A stretch of 47,524 nucleotides of DNA from Pseudomonas fluorescens (GCF_000968015.1 NZ_LACH01000045.1:1-47524), one strand, 5' to 3'. Shown: positions 24,910 through 33,642, numbered from the stretch's first letter. Notes: generated by a model from the letters alone, not told the origin. Translations and numbers: made by a program.

Positions 24910-25920
24910 TCAATCAATCAGTTGAGCTTCTTTGAGCGCGCCGACGGCTGCCAGCCAGCGCGGGTCTTGACGGTATTCAGTGCTGGCGTACGACTGGCCG
25001 CGCATCCGCGCAATACGCTCGGACGGCTTGACCTTCAGACGCTGGGCGGCGCTCAGGGCCAATTCAGCGGCCGCGCGATCGTTGCACACCAGGCCCATGT
25101 CGCAACCGGCCGTCAGCGCTGCTTCGATACGGCTGGCCGCATCGCCGACCACGTGGGCGCCAGCCATGGACAGGTCATCGCTGAAGATCACGCCGTCAAA
25201 TTGCAGCTCGCCACGCAGGATGTCCTGCAACCAGCGGCGGGAGAAGCCGGCAGGTTGGGAATCGACTTGCGGATAGATAACGTGGGCCGGCATGACCGCA
25301 GCCAATTGCTTGCTCAGTCGGGTGAACGGCACCAGGTCATTGGCGCGGATTTCGTCGAGACTGCGCTCATCAACAGGGATTGCGACGTGGGAGTCGGCCT
25401 CGGCCCAGCCATGACCGGGAAAGTGCTTGCCAGTGGCGGCCATGCCGGCGCTGTTCATGCCGCGAATGAAGGCTCCCGCCAGCAACGCTGCACGCTCGGG
25501 ATCACCTTCAAATGAACGGGTGCCGACCACGGCGCTGCGCTGGAAGTCGAGGTCCAGCACCGGAGCGAAACTCAGATCGAGGCCGACAGCCAGCACTTCA
25601 GTCGCCATGATCCAGCCGCACTGCTCGGCGAGGTACTCGGCATTCGGGTTGTCAGCGATGGCGCGCATGGCTGGCAGTCGTACGAAGCCCTGACGCAAGC
25701 GCTGAACCCGGCCGCCCTCCTGATCGACTGCCAGCAGCAGATCGGGGCGAATGGCGCGGATTGCGGCGCTCAACTCGCGCACCTGACGCGGGTGTTCGAT
25801 GTTGCGGGCGAAAATGATCAGGCCGCCCACTTCGGGCTGGCGCAACAATTGGCGATCTTCAGCCGTCAGCCAGGTACCGGCGACGTCCACCATCAACGAG
25901 CCTTGCAGGCCAGCAGTCAT
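24910..25920 (-). CDS. nagZ: Beta-N-acetylhexosaminidase NagZ
   Basis: A 336-residue GH3 enzyme of peptidoglycan recycling, cytoplasmic, removing GlcNAc from GlcNAc-1,6-anhydroMurNAc peptides. The family motif KHFPGHGWAEADSH is at 165-178, with H178 as the likely acid/base, and the nucleophile is D248 in FSDDLSMAG, the same number as in E. coli. DQEGGRVQRL (66-75) is the substrate-loop signature. The ATG at 25920 has AAGGAA 7 bases upstream; the frame stays open to 25998 without a better start. In P. aeruginosa its product signals AmpR and ampC induction. Between this gene and psrA lie about 158 bases with nothing recognised. Confidence 0.97.
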   Translation of the reverse strand: MTAGLQGSLMVDVAGTWLTAEDRQLLRQPEVGGLIIFARNIEHPRQVRELSAAIRAIRPDLLLAVDQEGGRVQRLRQGFVRLPAMRAIADNPNAEYLAEQCGWIMATEVLAVGLDLSFAPVLDLDFQRSAVVGTRSFEGDPERAALLAGAFIRGMNSAGMAATGKHFPGHGWAEADSHVAIPVDERSLDEIRANDLVPFTRLSKQLAAVMPAHVIYPQVDSQPAGFSRRWLQDILRGELQFDGVIFSDDLSMAGAHVVGDAASRIEAALTAGCDMGLVCNDRAAAELALSAAQRLKVKPSERIARMRGQSYASTEYRQDPRWLAAVGALKEAQLID

Positions 25921-26078
25921 AGAGATTCCTTGATAACGATAAACCCGGCTCGCACGCAATCGCCGCCATGGGCAATGCCCGGCAGGTCGGCGATACAAAC
26001 GGGGAGCGGGTTCAGAACGAGAGTCGGCATGGGCGGCTAGCTTAGCGGATGTCAGCTGCCGCGCCCACCCGTGCGCGG

Positions 26079-26786
26079 TTAAACCTTGGCGGCAACCGGG
26101 GTTGATTTGCTGCGCGGACGCAACTGCGCGGTGGCCATGGCCGCGTCGGTCACACCGGTTTCGGCGCGCATGCCCGCCGCCAGGAACGGCACCATCAGAC
26201 GCATGACTTGCTCAATGGAGGTGTTGACGCCGAAGTCGGTCTCGGCAATTGCGCGCAAGGCTTTGATACCGGACATGCTGAACGCGGCGGCGCCGAGCAT
26301 GAAGTGCACACGCCAGAACAGCTCAATCGGCGGAATACGCGGTGCAGCTTCATTGACCAACATCATGTAGCGGCGGAATACCTTGCCGTACATGTCTTCC
26401 AGATAACGTCGCAAGTGCCCTTGGCTCTGACTGAAAGCCAGACCCAGCAAGCGCATGAAAATCGACAGATCGTTGCCGCTGCGTGGTTGCACCACCAAGG
26501 CTTGCTCGACAAGGATTTCTAGCAACTCTTCAAGCGTCGGCTTGTTATCCGGCTTGGCCTGACGCCGCTCCAGCTCTTTATCAAGGCTTAAGCAGAACGG
26601 CCCGAGAAAGCGCGAGAAAACTGCCTGGATCAGCGCCTTCTTCGAACCGAAGTGATAGTTCACCGCCGCCAGATTGACACCGGCCTTGCTGGTGATCAGA
26701 CGCAATGAGGTTTCAGCAAAACCTTTTTCCGCGAACAATTGCTCGGCAGCATCAAGAATGCGTTCAACGGTTTCCGACTGGGCCAT
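26079..26786 (-). CDS. psrA: TetR-family regulator PsrA
   Basis: A 235-residue TetR repressor/activator. The helix-turn-helix is at about 10-55 (RILDAAEQLFAEKGFAETSLRLITSKAGVNLAAVNYHFGSK), followed by a helical ligand domain. PsrA of pseudomonads senses long-chain fatty acids, represses fadBA and its own gene, and activates rpoS. The ATG at 26786 is chosen for GGAG 6 bases upstream. The promoter carries two PsrA-type sites, supporting both identity and autorepression. It is divergent from lexA across 229 bases. The probable target operon fadBA is also in this window. Confidence 0.93.
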   Translation of the reverse strand: MAQSETVERILDAAEQLFAEKGFAETSLRLITSKAGVNLAAVNYHFGSKKALIQAVFSRFLGPFCLSLDKELERRQAKPDNKPTLEELLEILVEQALVVQPRSGNDLSIFMRLLGLAFSQSQGHLRRYLEDMYGKVFRRYMMLVNEAAPRIPPIELFWRVHFMLGAAAFSMSGIKALRAIAETDFGVNTSIEQVMRLMVPFLAAGMRAETGVTDAAMATAQLRPRSKSTPVAAKV

Positions 26787-26801
26787 GGCTACTCCGCCTG
26801 A

Positions 26802-26828
26802 CAAACACTTGTTTGAAACATACGTTTC
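26802..26828. promoter_or_regulatory. Two tandem PsrA-type operators
   Basis: CAAACACTTGTTTG (26802-26815) and GAAACATACGTTTC (26815-26828) share one base, and both fit the PsrA consensus (G/C)AAAC-N2-4-GTTT(G/C). The second covers the -10 of the psrA promoter, the first the early transcribed region, so binding should block psrA transcription. Confidence 0.85.
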
Positions 26829-26845
26829 AGCCCAGGCCTTGTCAA
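26817..26845 (-). promoter_or_regulatory. Sigma-70 promoter of psrA
   Basis: On the minus strand, a perfect TTGACA (26840-26845), 17-bp spacer and TATGTT (26817-26822) lie 31 bases before the psrA start codon. Confidence 0.75.
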
Positions 26846-26953
26846 GCCTGACGGTCCGCTTTGGGAATGGTCGGTCACCTATTTAACCATACAACTCTCA
26901 AGCGTGAATCAGCAGGCTCATCGACCGTCTGGCGGTCGGCAAAAAAAGGAGCA

Positions 26954-26981
26954 TTGCCAAGACCGTTTCACTGTATATAAT
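26954..26981 (+). promoter_or_regulatory. Sigma-70 promoter of lexA-sulA
   Basis: TTGCCA (26954-26959), a 16-bp spacer and a perfect TATAAT (26976-26981). The -10 lies inside the first SOS box, so LexA should occlude polymerase. Confidence 0.75.
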
Positions 26982-27005
26982 CCCAGTCACTGTATAAAAA
27001 GACAG
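26971..27005 (+). promoter_or_regulatory. Two SOS boxes (LexA operators)
   Basis: CTGTATATAATCCCAG (26971-26986) and CTGTATAAAAAGACAG (26990-27005) both have the CTG-N10-CAG frame, with 19 bases between their starts. Two sites in front of lexA are also known in E. coli and give tight autorepression. Confidence 0.93.
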
Positions 27006-27015
27006 AGCGATCAAT

Positions 27016-27624
27016 ATGCTAAAGCTGACGCCACGCCAAGCAGAGATTCTGGCCTTCATCAAACGCTGCCTCGAAGACAACGGCTACCCGCCCACCCGCG
27101 CGGAAATCGCTCAGGAGCTGGGTTTCAAGTCGCCCAATGCGGCAGAAGAACACCTCAAGGCGCTGGCCCGCAAGGGCGCGATCGAGATGACGCCCGGTGC
27201 TTCCCGTGGTATTCGCATCCCCGGCTTCGAAGCCAAGGCCGACGAGTCCACCCTGCCGATCATTGGCCGAGTGGCTGCCGGTGCTCCGATCCTTGCCCAG
27301 CAGCACATCGAAGAGTCCTGCAACATCAACCCGTCGTTTTTCCATCCTCGCGCCGACTATCTACTTCGGGTTCATGGCATGAGCATGAAGGATGTGGGCA
27401 TTTTCGACGGTGACCTGCTGGCCGTGCACACCACCCGCGAAGCCCGCAACGGCCAGATCGTGGTAGCGCGGATCGGCGATGAAGTGACCGTAAAGCGTTT
27501 CAAGCGCGATGGCAGCAAGGTCTGGTTGATTGCCGAAAACCCTGAATTCGCCCCTATCGAAGTGAACCTGAAAGATCAGGAACTGGTGATCGAAGGCTTG
27601 AGTGTCGGCGTCATTCGCCGCTAA
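27016..27624 (+). CDS. lexA: SOS repressor LexA
   Basis: A 202-residue LexA of normal length. The winged helix (1-70) contains LTPRQAEILAFIKRC and the recognition helix region GFKSPNAAEEHLKAL. The self-cleavage site is A88-G89 (RVAAGAPIL), and the Ser-Lys dyad is S123 (HGMSMKDVG) and K160 (EVTVKRF). RecA-stimulated self-cleavage derepresses the SOS genes. The two SOS boxes at the promoter confirm autoregulation. Ten bases separate it from sulA in the same transcript. Confidence 0.98.
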   Translation: MLKLTPRQAEILAFIKRCLEDNGYPPTRAEIAQELGFKSPNAAEEHLKALARKGAIEMTPGASRGIRIPGFEAKADESTLPIIGRVAAGAPILAQQHIEESCNINPSFFHPRADYLLRVHGMSMKDVGIFDGDLLAVHTTREARNGQIVVARIGDEVTVKRFKRDGSKVWLIAENPEFAPIEVNLKDQELVIEGLSVGVIRR

Positions 27625-27634
27625 AGGAGGCTTT

Positions 27635-28108
27635 ATGCAGTTCCCACACACATCACAGCAAGCCCAACTGCCGTTGTTCGAGGCTTTCATGGTGCAGCCA
27701 TTGGCGCCGATCCTGAAAGACGTGGTCGAGTCACCCTGGAGCGCCGAGCCCGAAGTCTTCAGTGAGCTGTCGCTGCGTGGTGCAGCCGGGAACTGCCTGA
27801 ACCTTCTTGCGCCGATTCTCAGGGAACTGAGTCAGGACCAGGACGCGCGCTGGCTGACACTGATAGCTCCGCCCGCCAGCCTGACCCAGACCTGGTTGCG
27901 GGACGCCGGCCTTAACCGCGAACGCATCCTGCTGCTGCAACCGCGTGGCACTCAGAGCGCTCAGCAGTTGACCTGCGAGGCCTTGCGCCTGGGCCGCAGC
28001 CACACGGTAGTCAGTTGGCTCAACCCATTGAGCACAACTTCACGGCAACAGTTGATCAGCGCCGCCCGGATCGGGGACGCACAAAGCCTGAATATTCGAT
28101 TGGGTTAA
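27635..28108 (+). CDS. sulA: SOS-induced cell division inhibitor SulA
   Basis: A 157-residue SulA. It blocks division during DNA damage by binding FtsZ and is degraded by Lon. The central region resembles the RecA-like SulA fold (CLNLLAPILRELSQDQDARWLTLIAPP, then WLRDAGLNRERILLLQP and the SHTVVSWLNPL stretch). A very strong Shine-Dalgarno, AAAGGAGG, precedes the ATG at 27635; the open frame begins earlier inside lexA but has no site. Expression is from the lexA promoter, so it is under SOS control. A weak hairpin without a T-tract (28141-28164) follows. Confidence 0.93.
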   Translation: MQFPHTSQQAQLPLFEAFMVQPLAPILKDVVESPWSAEPEVFSELSLRGAAGNCLNLLAPILRELSQDQDARWLTLIAPPASLTQTWLRDAGLNRERILLLQPRGTQSAQQLTCEALRLGRSHTVVSWLNPLSTTSRQQLISAARIGDAQSLNIRLG

Positions 28109-28202
28109 CTGACAAACAAAGCGCGCATTGAACAGCGCGGGGCTTCTCCAAGGATAGAGAAGCCGACCTGTAGCGATATCAGTAAAAAACCGACGGGAGG
28201 GA

Positions 28203-28436
28203 TCAATGAAGAACCCGAGTCCCCTCGTCCGTATTGAAATCACCTTCAACCAAGCGTCCGGCCATCTGAACGCCGACGCTCAACATCGCCTTGGCGACTT
28301 CCACGTGCTGGCCCTGCAGGAACGCTTTGGCATCCTCGGAGAAATCCAAAGTAACCAGAGAACCCTCGTCCTCAGCCCTGCGCAGCTCAATACGGCCGTC
28401 TGGTAACTCGACGATTTCTAGAAAGGACGTTGGCAT
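28203..28436 (-). CDS. Small conserved Pseudomonas protein of unknown function
   Basis: A 77-residue acidic protein, MPTSFLEIVELPDGRIELRRAEDEGSL..., with alternating strands and one helix (SEDAKAFLQGQHVEVAKAML). It has no signal peptide or membrane segment. In P. aeruginosa a short unknown gene occupies the same place after sulA, and I take this to be its counterpart. The ATG at 28436 is preferred: a perfect -10 (TATAAT, minus strand, 28465-28470) and a GGAG 11 bases upstream fit it, while an earlier in-frame start at 28517 would lie upstream of that promoter. Function is not known. Confidence 0.75.
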   Translation of the reverse strand: MPTSFLEIVELPDGRIELRRAEDEGSLVTLDFSEDAKAFLQGQHVEVAKAMLSVGVQMAGRLVEGDFNTDEGTRVLH

Positions 28437-28464
28437 AAAGGTCTGTTCTCCACGAAAGGCGGGG

Positions 28465-28470
28465 ATTATA
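28465..28470 (-). promoter_or_regulatory. Candidate -10 element for the small gene after sulA
   Basis: A perfect TATAAT on the minus strand, 29 bases before the start codon at 28436. No good -35 is visible. Confidence 0.4.
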
Positions 28471-28580
28471 TAGGCATCGGCCAGGCTTCGCTCGGGATCT
28501 TGAGGAACGGTAATCAACCGGCCGTTAAAAAAACCTTTTTGCGAGCATTCCAGTCCGACCGAGCCTATTGTCCTGCCCCT

Positions 28581-29138
28581 TTAAAAATTCGGCTTGTACT
28601 CAAATGCTGCGGAAGCCTGGGAGTCGGAAAATGGAATGATTACCGATTTTTTGTTGAGACAGCCATTAACAAAGGAGTTAGGAAACATTTGGATCGAGTT
28701 ATTGAACACCTCTACCGCGCCATTGAAGATGGTAATGGCCGCACCGATGTTTTCTTGCTGCTCAGTGATTTCCCGCATGAAGTTGTTAACCAACTCATTG
28801 GCCTTGAGCTCTGGATAAGCTTCAAATGCCACAGTCAATCCCGCCAGCAATTCCCGTGTTCCCTTTTGCACCGGCTGTAGAGCGTCCCCGTTCGCCTCTT
28901 GTGGCAGCTTGCCGATGGCCGAGCGCAGACCCGTGATCTTTTCCAGCAGTGCACTTTCGTACTCCTTGAAACCCGCAACCTGCTGCTCAAGCAAATCGAG
29001 CACCCTGGTTTTCTGCCGCTCATAAACCAGGACATCGGCCCAGGCGCGCTGAACGCGGTTATGTCGCCCAATGATTCGGTTGTAACAGGTCCAGAAGGTA
29101 ATCCCGACTACCGCCGCGATAATCAATAACAACCCCAT
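28581..29138 (-). CDS. LemA family protein
   Basis: A 185-residue LemA-fold protein. One N-terminal membrane helix (2-20, GLLLIIAAVVGITFWTCYN) is followed by YNRIIGRHNRVQRAWADVLVYERQKTRVLDLLEQQVAGFKEYESALLEKITGLRSAIG (the family core, normally VxxQWSxVDVQLQRRxDLIPNL), then helices ending FNNSIQMFPNSFVN. LemA function is unclear; members often sit beside membrane proteins of the DUF3137 or TPM type. The gene follows its DUF3137 partner by 3 bases. Base composition is low (22 G/C in 60 at 28621-28680) against the GC-rich surroundings, which suggests later acquisition. Confidence 0.88.
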   Translation of the reverse strand: MGLLLIIAAVVGITFWTCYNRIIGRHNRVQRAWADVLVYERQKTRVLDLLEQQVAGFKEYESALLEKITGLRSAIGKLPQEANGDALQPVQKGTRELLAGLTVAFEAYPELKANELVNNFMREITEQQENIGAAITIFNGAVEVFNNSIQMFPNSFVNGCLNKKSVIIPFSDSQASAAFEYKPNF

Positions 29139-29141
29139 CGT

Positions 29142-30176
29142 CTAATACTCCATGTTTTTTAAAGGTTTCGGGGAAAGCGCGAAGTTATCGTCATGCAATT
29201 CGGCCAGTCGGTGGACCCACGACAGCAGGAGGTCCAGACGAGGCAAACGAATACCCGTCTCGACGAGCTGCTCAAAGGCCTGCAGATTTTTAAGCCCCTC
29301 GGATGCGCTTGGCGCAAGCAATCCAGCATCGCTGAAACTCAGGCACAGCCGCCCATGTTCCGAGAACTCCAGATTGATGTCGCTCAATTGCTGATGAAGC
29401 TGCAGCAGGTGCAGCACCGTCGCGGGCTTGGCAAAAACAGCACAGGCCATCTGGGTACTGCCTGTCAGGTGAAACGTGCTATTGAATTCACTGGATGCTG
29501 TATCCAGAGTCTCCTCAAGATCCAACCCCCAATGCCTGTCGCCGCGCACGACCACATTCTCGACCCACGGAAAATCCAGTACCAGGCTGTGCCGTGCGAA
29601 CTCGCGGTCAACCGTTTTGGTTTCAACCTTGGTACCGCCTGCCCCGTCTGGCACGGTGGTCTTGTAAGTTTCGCGATCAACGTACTGTAAGTGCTGGTAA
29701 GTGAAGGGCAACTCATGAACCGCGCCAAAGTAGGTACCTTGAACCGATTTCAAAATCTGTCGGCTGTAGGAGCCTCGATGGAAGTCCTTGAACTCCCCGC
29801 CCAGACTCTCCAGCACTTTCACATCCGGGTTGAACGACTCCCTCAACCCATGGGTGAGCAATGAAGATTTATGAGTGATTTTCCTGGAGAGTGCGTCGAT
29901 CACACCGGACCTGTGATCCATGACAAGCCAGCCACCCAATAGAAAAGCGATGCCCAGCACGATAAAAGGTACGAAAAGAAGGGTGGCGGCGATCAATCCC
30001 AAACCGATATTACGGAACAGTCTGGGTGTAGCGTTATCGAACTCCAGCGGTCCACCAAAAGCCCTGAGCTGCTTTATCACCTCGAGCAGATCGGCGGTAC
30101 TGGTCGCCGCTTCGACACGGGCGTCCGACTGTTCAAATAACTGACGCAGTTTTTTGTTGTGCAAAATGGAAGACAT
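29142..30176 (-). CDS. DUF3137-like membrane protein, LemA partner
   Basis: A 344-residue protein. A helical N-terminus is followed by a long hydrophobic stretch at 56-86 (one long or two short passes), then a soluble region with FKDFHRGSYSRQIL, LPFTYQHLQYVDRETYKTT and HSLVLDFPWVENVVVRGD. The arrangement and the adjacent lemA fit DUF3137 (galanin-like) proteins of unknown function; assignment is by pattern, not by catalytic residues. Composition is lower in GC than the flanking topA and lexA. The pair interrupts an otherwise conserved Pseudomonas order between the small gene after sulA and the DUF6586-type gene. Confidence 0.7.
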   Translation of the reverse strand: MSSILHNKKLRQLFEQSDARVEAATSTADLLEVIKQLRAFGGPLEFDNATPRLFRNIGLGLIAATLLFVPFIVLGIAFLLGGWLVMDHRSGVIDALSRKITHKSSLLTHGLRESFNPDVKVLESLGGEFKDFHRGSYSRQILKSVQGTYFGAVHELPFTYQHLQYVDRETYKTTVPDGAGGTKVETKTVDREFARHSLVLDFPWVENVVVRGDRHWGLDLEETLDTASSEFNSTFHLTGSTQMACAVFAKPATVLHLLQLHQQLSDINLEFSEHGRLCLSFSDAGLLAPSASEGLKNLQAFEQLVETGIRLPRLDLLLSWVHRLAELHDDNFALSPKPLKNMEY

Positions 30177-30228
30177 GCTTCATCCCTGAAGAGACCGACG
30201 TAACGCAGTGTCCGATGCGATTATGTGC

Positions 30229-30753
30229 TCAGCACTCGTTCAGACCTTCGCGAAACCGAATCGCCAGCCCCTTGAGATTCTGACGCCAGCTCTCCAGCTC
30301 TTCCCGGCTCAGCTCTTGTGGAGCCTCTTCTTCATCCAGGTTAACGGCCAGGATCAGCGGCTGCGTCACGTCACCCTTAGGCTTGTGCGGCGCCCGTGGC
30401 GGCTGAAACAGTGCCGCATGGGCTGCCAGCAGTTTGGCCAGCCAGGTTTCCGAATTATTGGCCAACTCGACCATCTCGGCCATTTCCGGAATCGCGATGG
30501 TTTCAAGCACTTCACGCGTCAGCAGCAGCTCTGCCCGAGGCGCATTGGCTTGAGGCAGGCGATAGAAACCGGCGATTTCATGGCATAGCCCCAGCAACGC
30601 ACCGTACAGGTGAAACAAGGCCGACTCGCGTCCGGCCTGGATCAGCGCCAGGGAGTTCATCGCCCGCCCCTCTTCGGCTCTGGCGAGCGCTTCCAGCGAA
30701 AGGCCGGCGAAGTAGATCTTCTGGTTGGTACGGGTATAGAGTTCGTGGGCCAT
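30229..30753 (-). CDS. DUF6586-type conserved Pseudomonas protein
   Basis: A 174-residue mainly helical cytoplasmic protein (MAHELYTRTNQKIYFAGLSLEALARAEE...). It lacks signal peptide, membrane segments or recognised catalytic residues. I recognise it only as the conserved gene next to topA in pseudomonads, often called DUF6586; function unknown. The ATG at 30753 is chosen because GGAGG lies 8 bases upstream; a start five codons earlier would place that site inside the gene. It stands downstream of the topA terminator, so it should have its own promoter. Confidence 0.8.
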   Translation of the reverse strand: MAHELYTRTNQKIYFAGLSLEALARAEEGRAMNSLALIQAGRESALFHLYGALLGLCHEIAGFYRLPQANAPRAELLLTREVLETIAIPEMAEMVELANNSETWLAKLLAAHAALFQPPRAPHKPKGDVTQPLILAVNLDEEEAPQELSREELESWRQNLKGLAIRFREGLNEC

Positions 30754-30838
30754 GACGGCAGCCTCCACAACGAAAGAATTGCTTCACGCAGGTCAGACAG
30801 TGTCGTGGATCACCCGAGTTCACCGCAAGCACAAAACA

Positions 30839-30880
30839 AAAAGGCCGCATGAAAACCCGAGGGTTGTCATGCGGCCTTTT
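30839..30880 (-). terminator. Intrinsic terminator of topA
   Basis: A 14-bp stem (30839-30852 with 30867-30880) with GC core GGCCGCAT is followed on the minus strand by TTTTTGTTTTG, 15 bases after the topA stop. Confidence 0.93.
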
Positions 30881-30894
30881 CAGTACAGCACCTG

Positions 30895-33528
30895 TCAAGC
30901 CTTAGCGGTCTTCGCCGGGCGCTTGTCTTCAACCGTCCACTTGCCGCCGTCGTAGTACGCCTTCCAGCCAGTCGGCTTACCGTCGACTTCAGTCTGTACG
31001 TACTGCTCTTTGGTTTTACGGCTGTAGCGGATCACAGCAGGCAGGCCGTCCGGATCTTTCTTCGGTGCTTCGCAGAGGAAGTGGTACTTCGGATCGATCT
31101 CATCCTTGTGCGGCACAATTTCCATGACCAGCGGAGCACGCGTCTCGCGGTTTTTCGGGAATTGACTGGCCGCCAGGAACAGGCCGGAAGCACCGTCGCG
31201 CAGGATATAGGTGTCGTTGACCTTTTCGCATTTCAGCTCAGGCATCTTCACCGGATCCATCTTCGGCGGTGCTGCATCACCGCTTTTCAGCAATTTGCGG
31301 GTGTTCTTGCACGTCGCATTGGTACAACCGAAGAACTTGCCGAAACGGCCAGTCTTGAGCTGCATCTCGCTGCCGCACTTGTCGCATTCCAAGCTCGGAC
31401 CTTCGTAGCCTTTGATGCGATAAGTGCCCTCTTCGATTTCGTAGCCAGAGCAATCCGGGTTGTTACCGCAGATGTGCAGCTTGCGCTTCTCATCCAGCAG
31501 GTAAGCGTCCATCGCCGTACTGCAAATCGGGCAGCGGTGCTTGCCACGCAGCACCAGCGATTCCGATTCACCCTCGTCGTCCGCCGCGATTTCGTCGCCC
31601 GGCACCAGGTTGACGGTGGCCTTGCAGCGCTCTTTCGGCGGCAGACTGTAGCCCGAGCAGCCGAGGAACACGCCGGTCGATGCGGTACGAATCTGCATCG
31701 GACGACCGCATAGCACACACGGAATGTCAGTCATCACCGGTTGGTTGGCGCGCATGCCGCCTTCGGCGCTTTCGGCTACTTCAAGTTTCTTCTTGAAATC
31801 GCCGTAGAACTCGTCGAGCACGTTCTTCCAGTCGCGCTCACCCTGAGCCACGTCATCGAGGTTCTCTTCCATGCCGGCGGTGAAACCGTAGTCCATGAGA
31901 TTGGAGAAGCTCTCGGCCAGACGCTCGGTAACGATGTCGCCCATCTTTTCCGAGTAGAAACGACGATTGTGCAGCGCTACGTAGCCACGATCCTGGATGG
32001 TCGAAATGATCGCTGCGTAGGTCGAAGGACGACCGATGCCGCGTTTTTCCATTTCTTTAACCAGACTCGCTTCCGAGTAACGCGCTGGCGGCTTGGTGAA
32101 GTGCTGGGTCGGATCAAGCTTGATCAGCTTCATCGCGTCGCCCTGAGCCATGTCCGGCAGCACGTCATCATCGCCAGGCTTGGCAATTTGCGGCATGACG
32201 CGGGTGTAACCGTCGAACTTCAGGATGCGGCCCTTGGCGCGCAACTCGAAATCACCGGCACCGACGGTGACAGTGGTCGACAGGTATTGGGCCGGCAGCA
32301 TCTGGCAAGCGAGGAATTGGCGCCAGATCAGCTCGTAGAGCCGCTCAGCATCGCGCTCCATGCCCGACAGCTTGCTTGGTTCGGTGTTGGCGTCGGACGG
32401 ACGAATCGCTTCGTGAGCCTCTTGTGCGCCTTCCTTGCTGCTGTAGACGTTCGGGTTTTCCGGCAGGTACTTCTTGCCGAACTCGCCTTCAATATAAGTA
32501 CGCGCCATCGTCACGGCATCGGCCGAGAGGTTGGTGGAGTCGGTACGCATGTAAGTGATGTAGCCAGCTTCGTACAGACGCTGGGCCATCATCATGGTTT
32601 TCTTCACGCCGAAGCCCAGGCGGTTACTGGCGGCCTGTTGCAGGGTGGACGTGATGAACGGTGCCGACGGCTTGCTGCTGGTCGGTTTGTCTTCGCGCTT
32701 GACGATGCTGTAGCTGGAAGCCTTGAGTTTCTCCAGCGCGGCCATGGCCTGGGCTTCGTTAAGCGGCTTGAAGGCTTCGCCTTTCTCGCGAGCCACATCG
32801 AAGCGCACGGTTGCGCCCTTGGCGGTGCCGAGGTCGGCGTGAACTTCCCAGTACTCTTCCGGGTTGAACGCGCGGATTTCACGCTCACGCTCAACCACCA
32901 GCTTCACGGCTACAGACTGCACGCGACCGGCGGACAGACCACGAGCCACTTTGGCCCACAGCAGTGGCGAAACCATGTAACCCACCACGCGGTCGAGGAA
33001 GCGACGCGCTTGTTGGGCGTTTACACGATCAATGTCCAGCTCGCCCGGTTTGGAGAAGGCTTCCTGGATCGCTTTCTTGGTGATTTCGTTGAACACCACG
33101 CGCTTGTAGCGGCTGTCATCACCACCGATGGCTTCGCGCAGGTGCCAGGCAATGGCTTCCCCCTCGCGATCCAAGTCGGTTGCGAGATAGATGGTGTCAG
33201 CATCTTTGGCGAGCCGGCGCAGCTCTTCGATGACCTTTTCCTTGCCTGGGAGGATCTCGTACTTGGCTTTCCAGCCATGATCGGGATCGACCCCCATGCG
33301 AGAGACCAGCTGCTTGCGCGCCTTTTCTTTCGGCGTGAGCACCGGACCTTCACCCGCGGCGGCCTTGCCGCGCTTGGCGGCTGGCTCCTTGCTGGCGCTA
33401 GCCGAACCGCTGGTGGGCAGGTCTCGGATATGGCCGATACTCGACTTCACCACGTATTGGTTACCCAGATACTTGTTGATGGTCTTGGCCTTAGCCGGGG
33501 ATTCCACAATGACCAGCGATTTGCCCAT
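30895..33528 (-). CDS. topA: DNA topoisomerase I
   Basis: An 877-residue type IA topoisomerase that relaxes negative supercoils. The TOPRIM domain includes E9 (SLVIVESPAKAKTINKYLG) and YLATDLDREGEAIAWHL. An insertion of low complexity (about 41-60, SGSASASKEPAAKRGKAAAG) is a Pseudomonas-type linker. The catalytic Tyr is Y326, with R328, in GYITYMRTDSTNLS. The C-terminus has three four-Cys zinc ribbons (CVLCGRPM..., CPICSTAM..., CDKCGSEM...) and then two ribbon-like repeats without cysteines. Length matches orthologues. A moderately spaced AGGA precedes the ATG. It is transcribed alone to its own terminator. Confidence 0.98.
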   Translation of the reverse strand: MGKSLVIVESPAKAKTINKYLGNQYVVKSSIGHIRDLPTSGSASASKEPAAKRGKAAAGEGPVLTPKEKARKQLVSRMGVDPDHGWKAKYEILPGKEKVIEELRRLAKDADTIYLATDLDREGEAIAWHLREAIGGDDSRYKRVVFNEITKKAIQEAFSKPGELDIDRVNAQQARRFLDRVVGYMVSPLLWAKVARGLSAGRVQSVAVKLVVEREREIRAFNPEEYWEVHADLGTAKGATVRFDVAREKGEAFKPLNEAQAMAALEKLKASSYSIVKREDKPTSSKPSAPFITSTLQQAASNRLGFGVKKTMMMAQRLYEAGYITYMRTDSTNLSADAVTMARTYIEGEFGKKYLPENPNVYSSKEGAQEAHEAIRPSDANTEPSKLSGMERDAERLYELIWRQFLACQMLPAQYLSTTVTVGAGDFELRAKGRILKFDGYTRVMPQIAKPGDDDVLPDMAQGDAMKLIKLDPTQHFTKPPARYSEASLVKEMEKRGIGRPSTYAAIISTIQDRGYVALHNRRFYSEKMGDIVTERLAESFSNLMDYGFTAGMEENLDDVAQGERDWKNVLDEFYGDFKKKLEVAESAEGGMRANQPVMTDIPCVLCGRPMQIRTASTGVFLGCSGYSLPPKERCKATVNLVPGDEIAADDEGESESLVLRGKHRCPICSTAMDAYLLDEKRKLHICGNNPDCSGYEIEEGTYRIKGYEGPSLECDKCGSEMQLKTGRFGKFFGCTNATCKNTRKLLKSGDAAPPKMDPVKMPELKCEKVNDTYILRDGASGLFLAASQFPKNRETRAPLVMEIVPHKDEIDPKYHFLCEAPKKDPDGLPAVIRYSRKTKEQYVQTEVDGKPTGWKAYYDGGKWTVEDKRPAKTAKA

Positions 33529-33642
33529 GGATCAGAAAATTCCTGAATTCTAGAAGTGAAAGGCGGTTGGCGCCTGACGCGGCACCGCTATATATAGTGG
33601 CTACAAGGTGAGGTCAAGCGCAGGGTATTGCGCGCACTCAGC

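Noticed and set aside
28141..28164. Hairpin after sulA as an intrinsic terminator
   Set aside because: The stem GGCTTCTC/GAGAAGCC is clear, but no T-tract follows on either strand, so it is not claimed as a terminator.
31741..33546. Long open frame antisense to topA
   Set aside because: Same reason; topA is clearly the coding strand (all catalytic motifs present).
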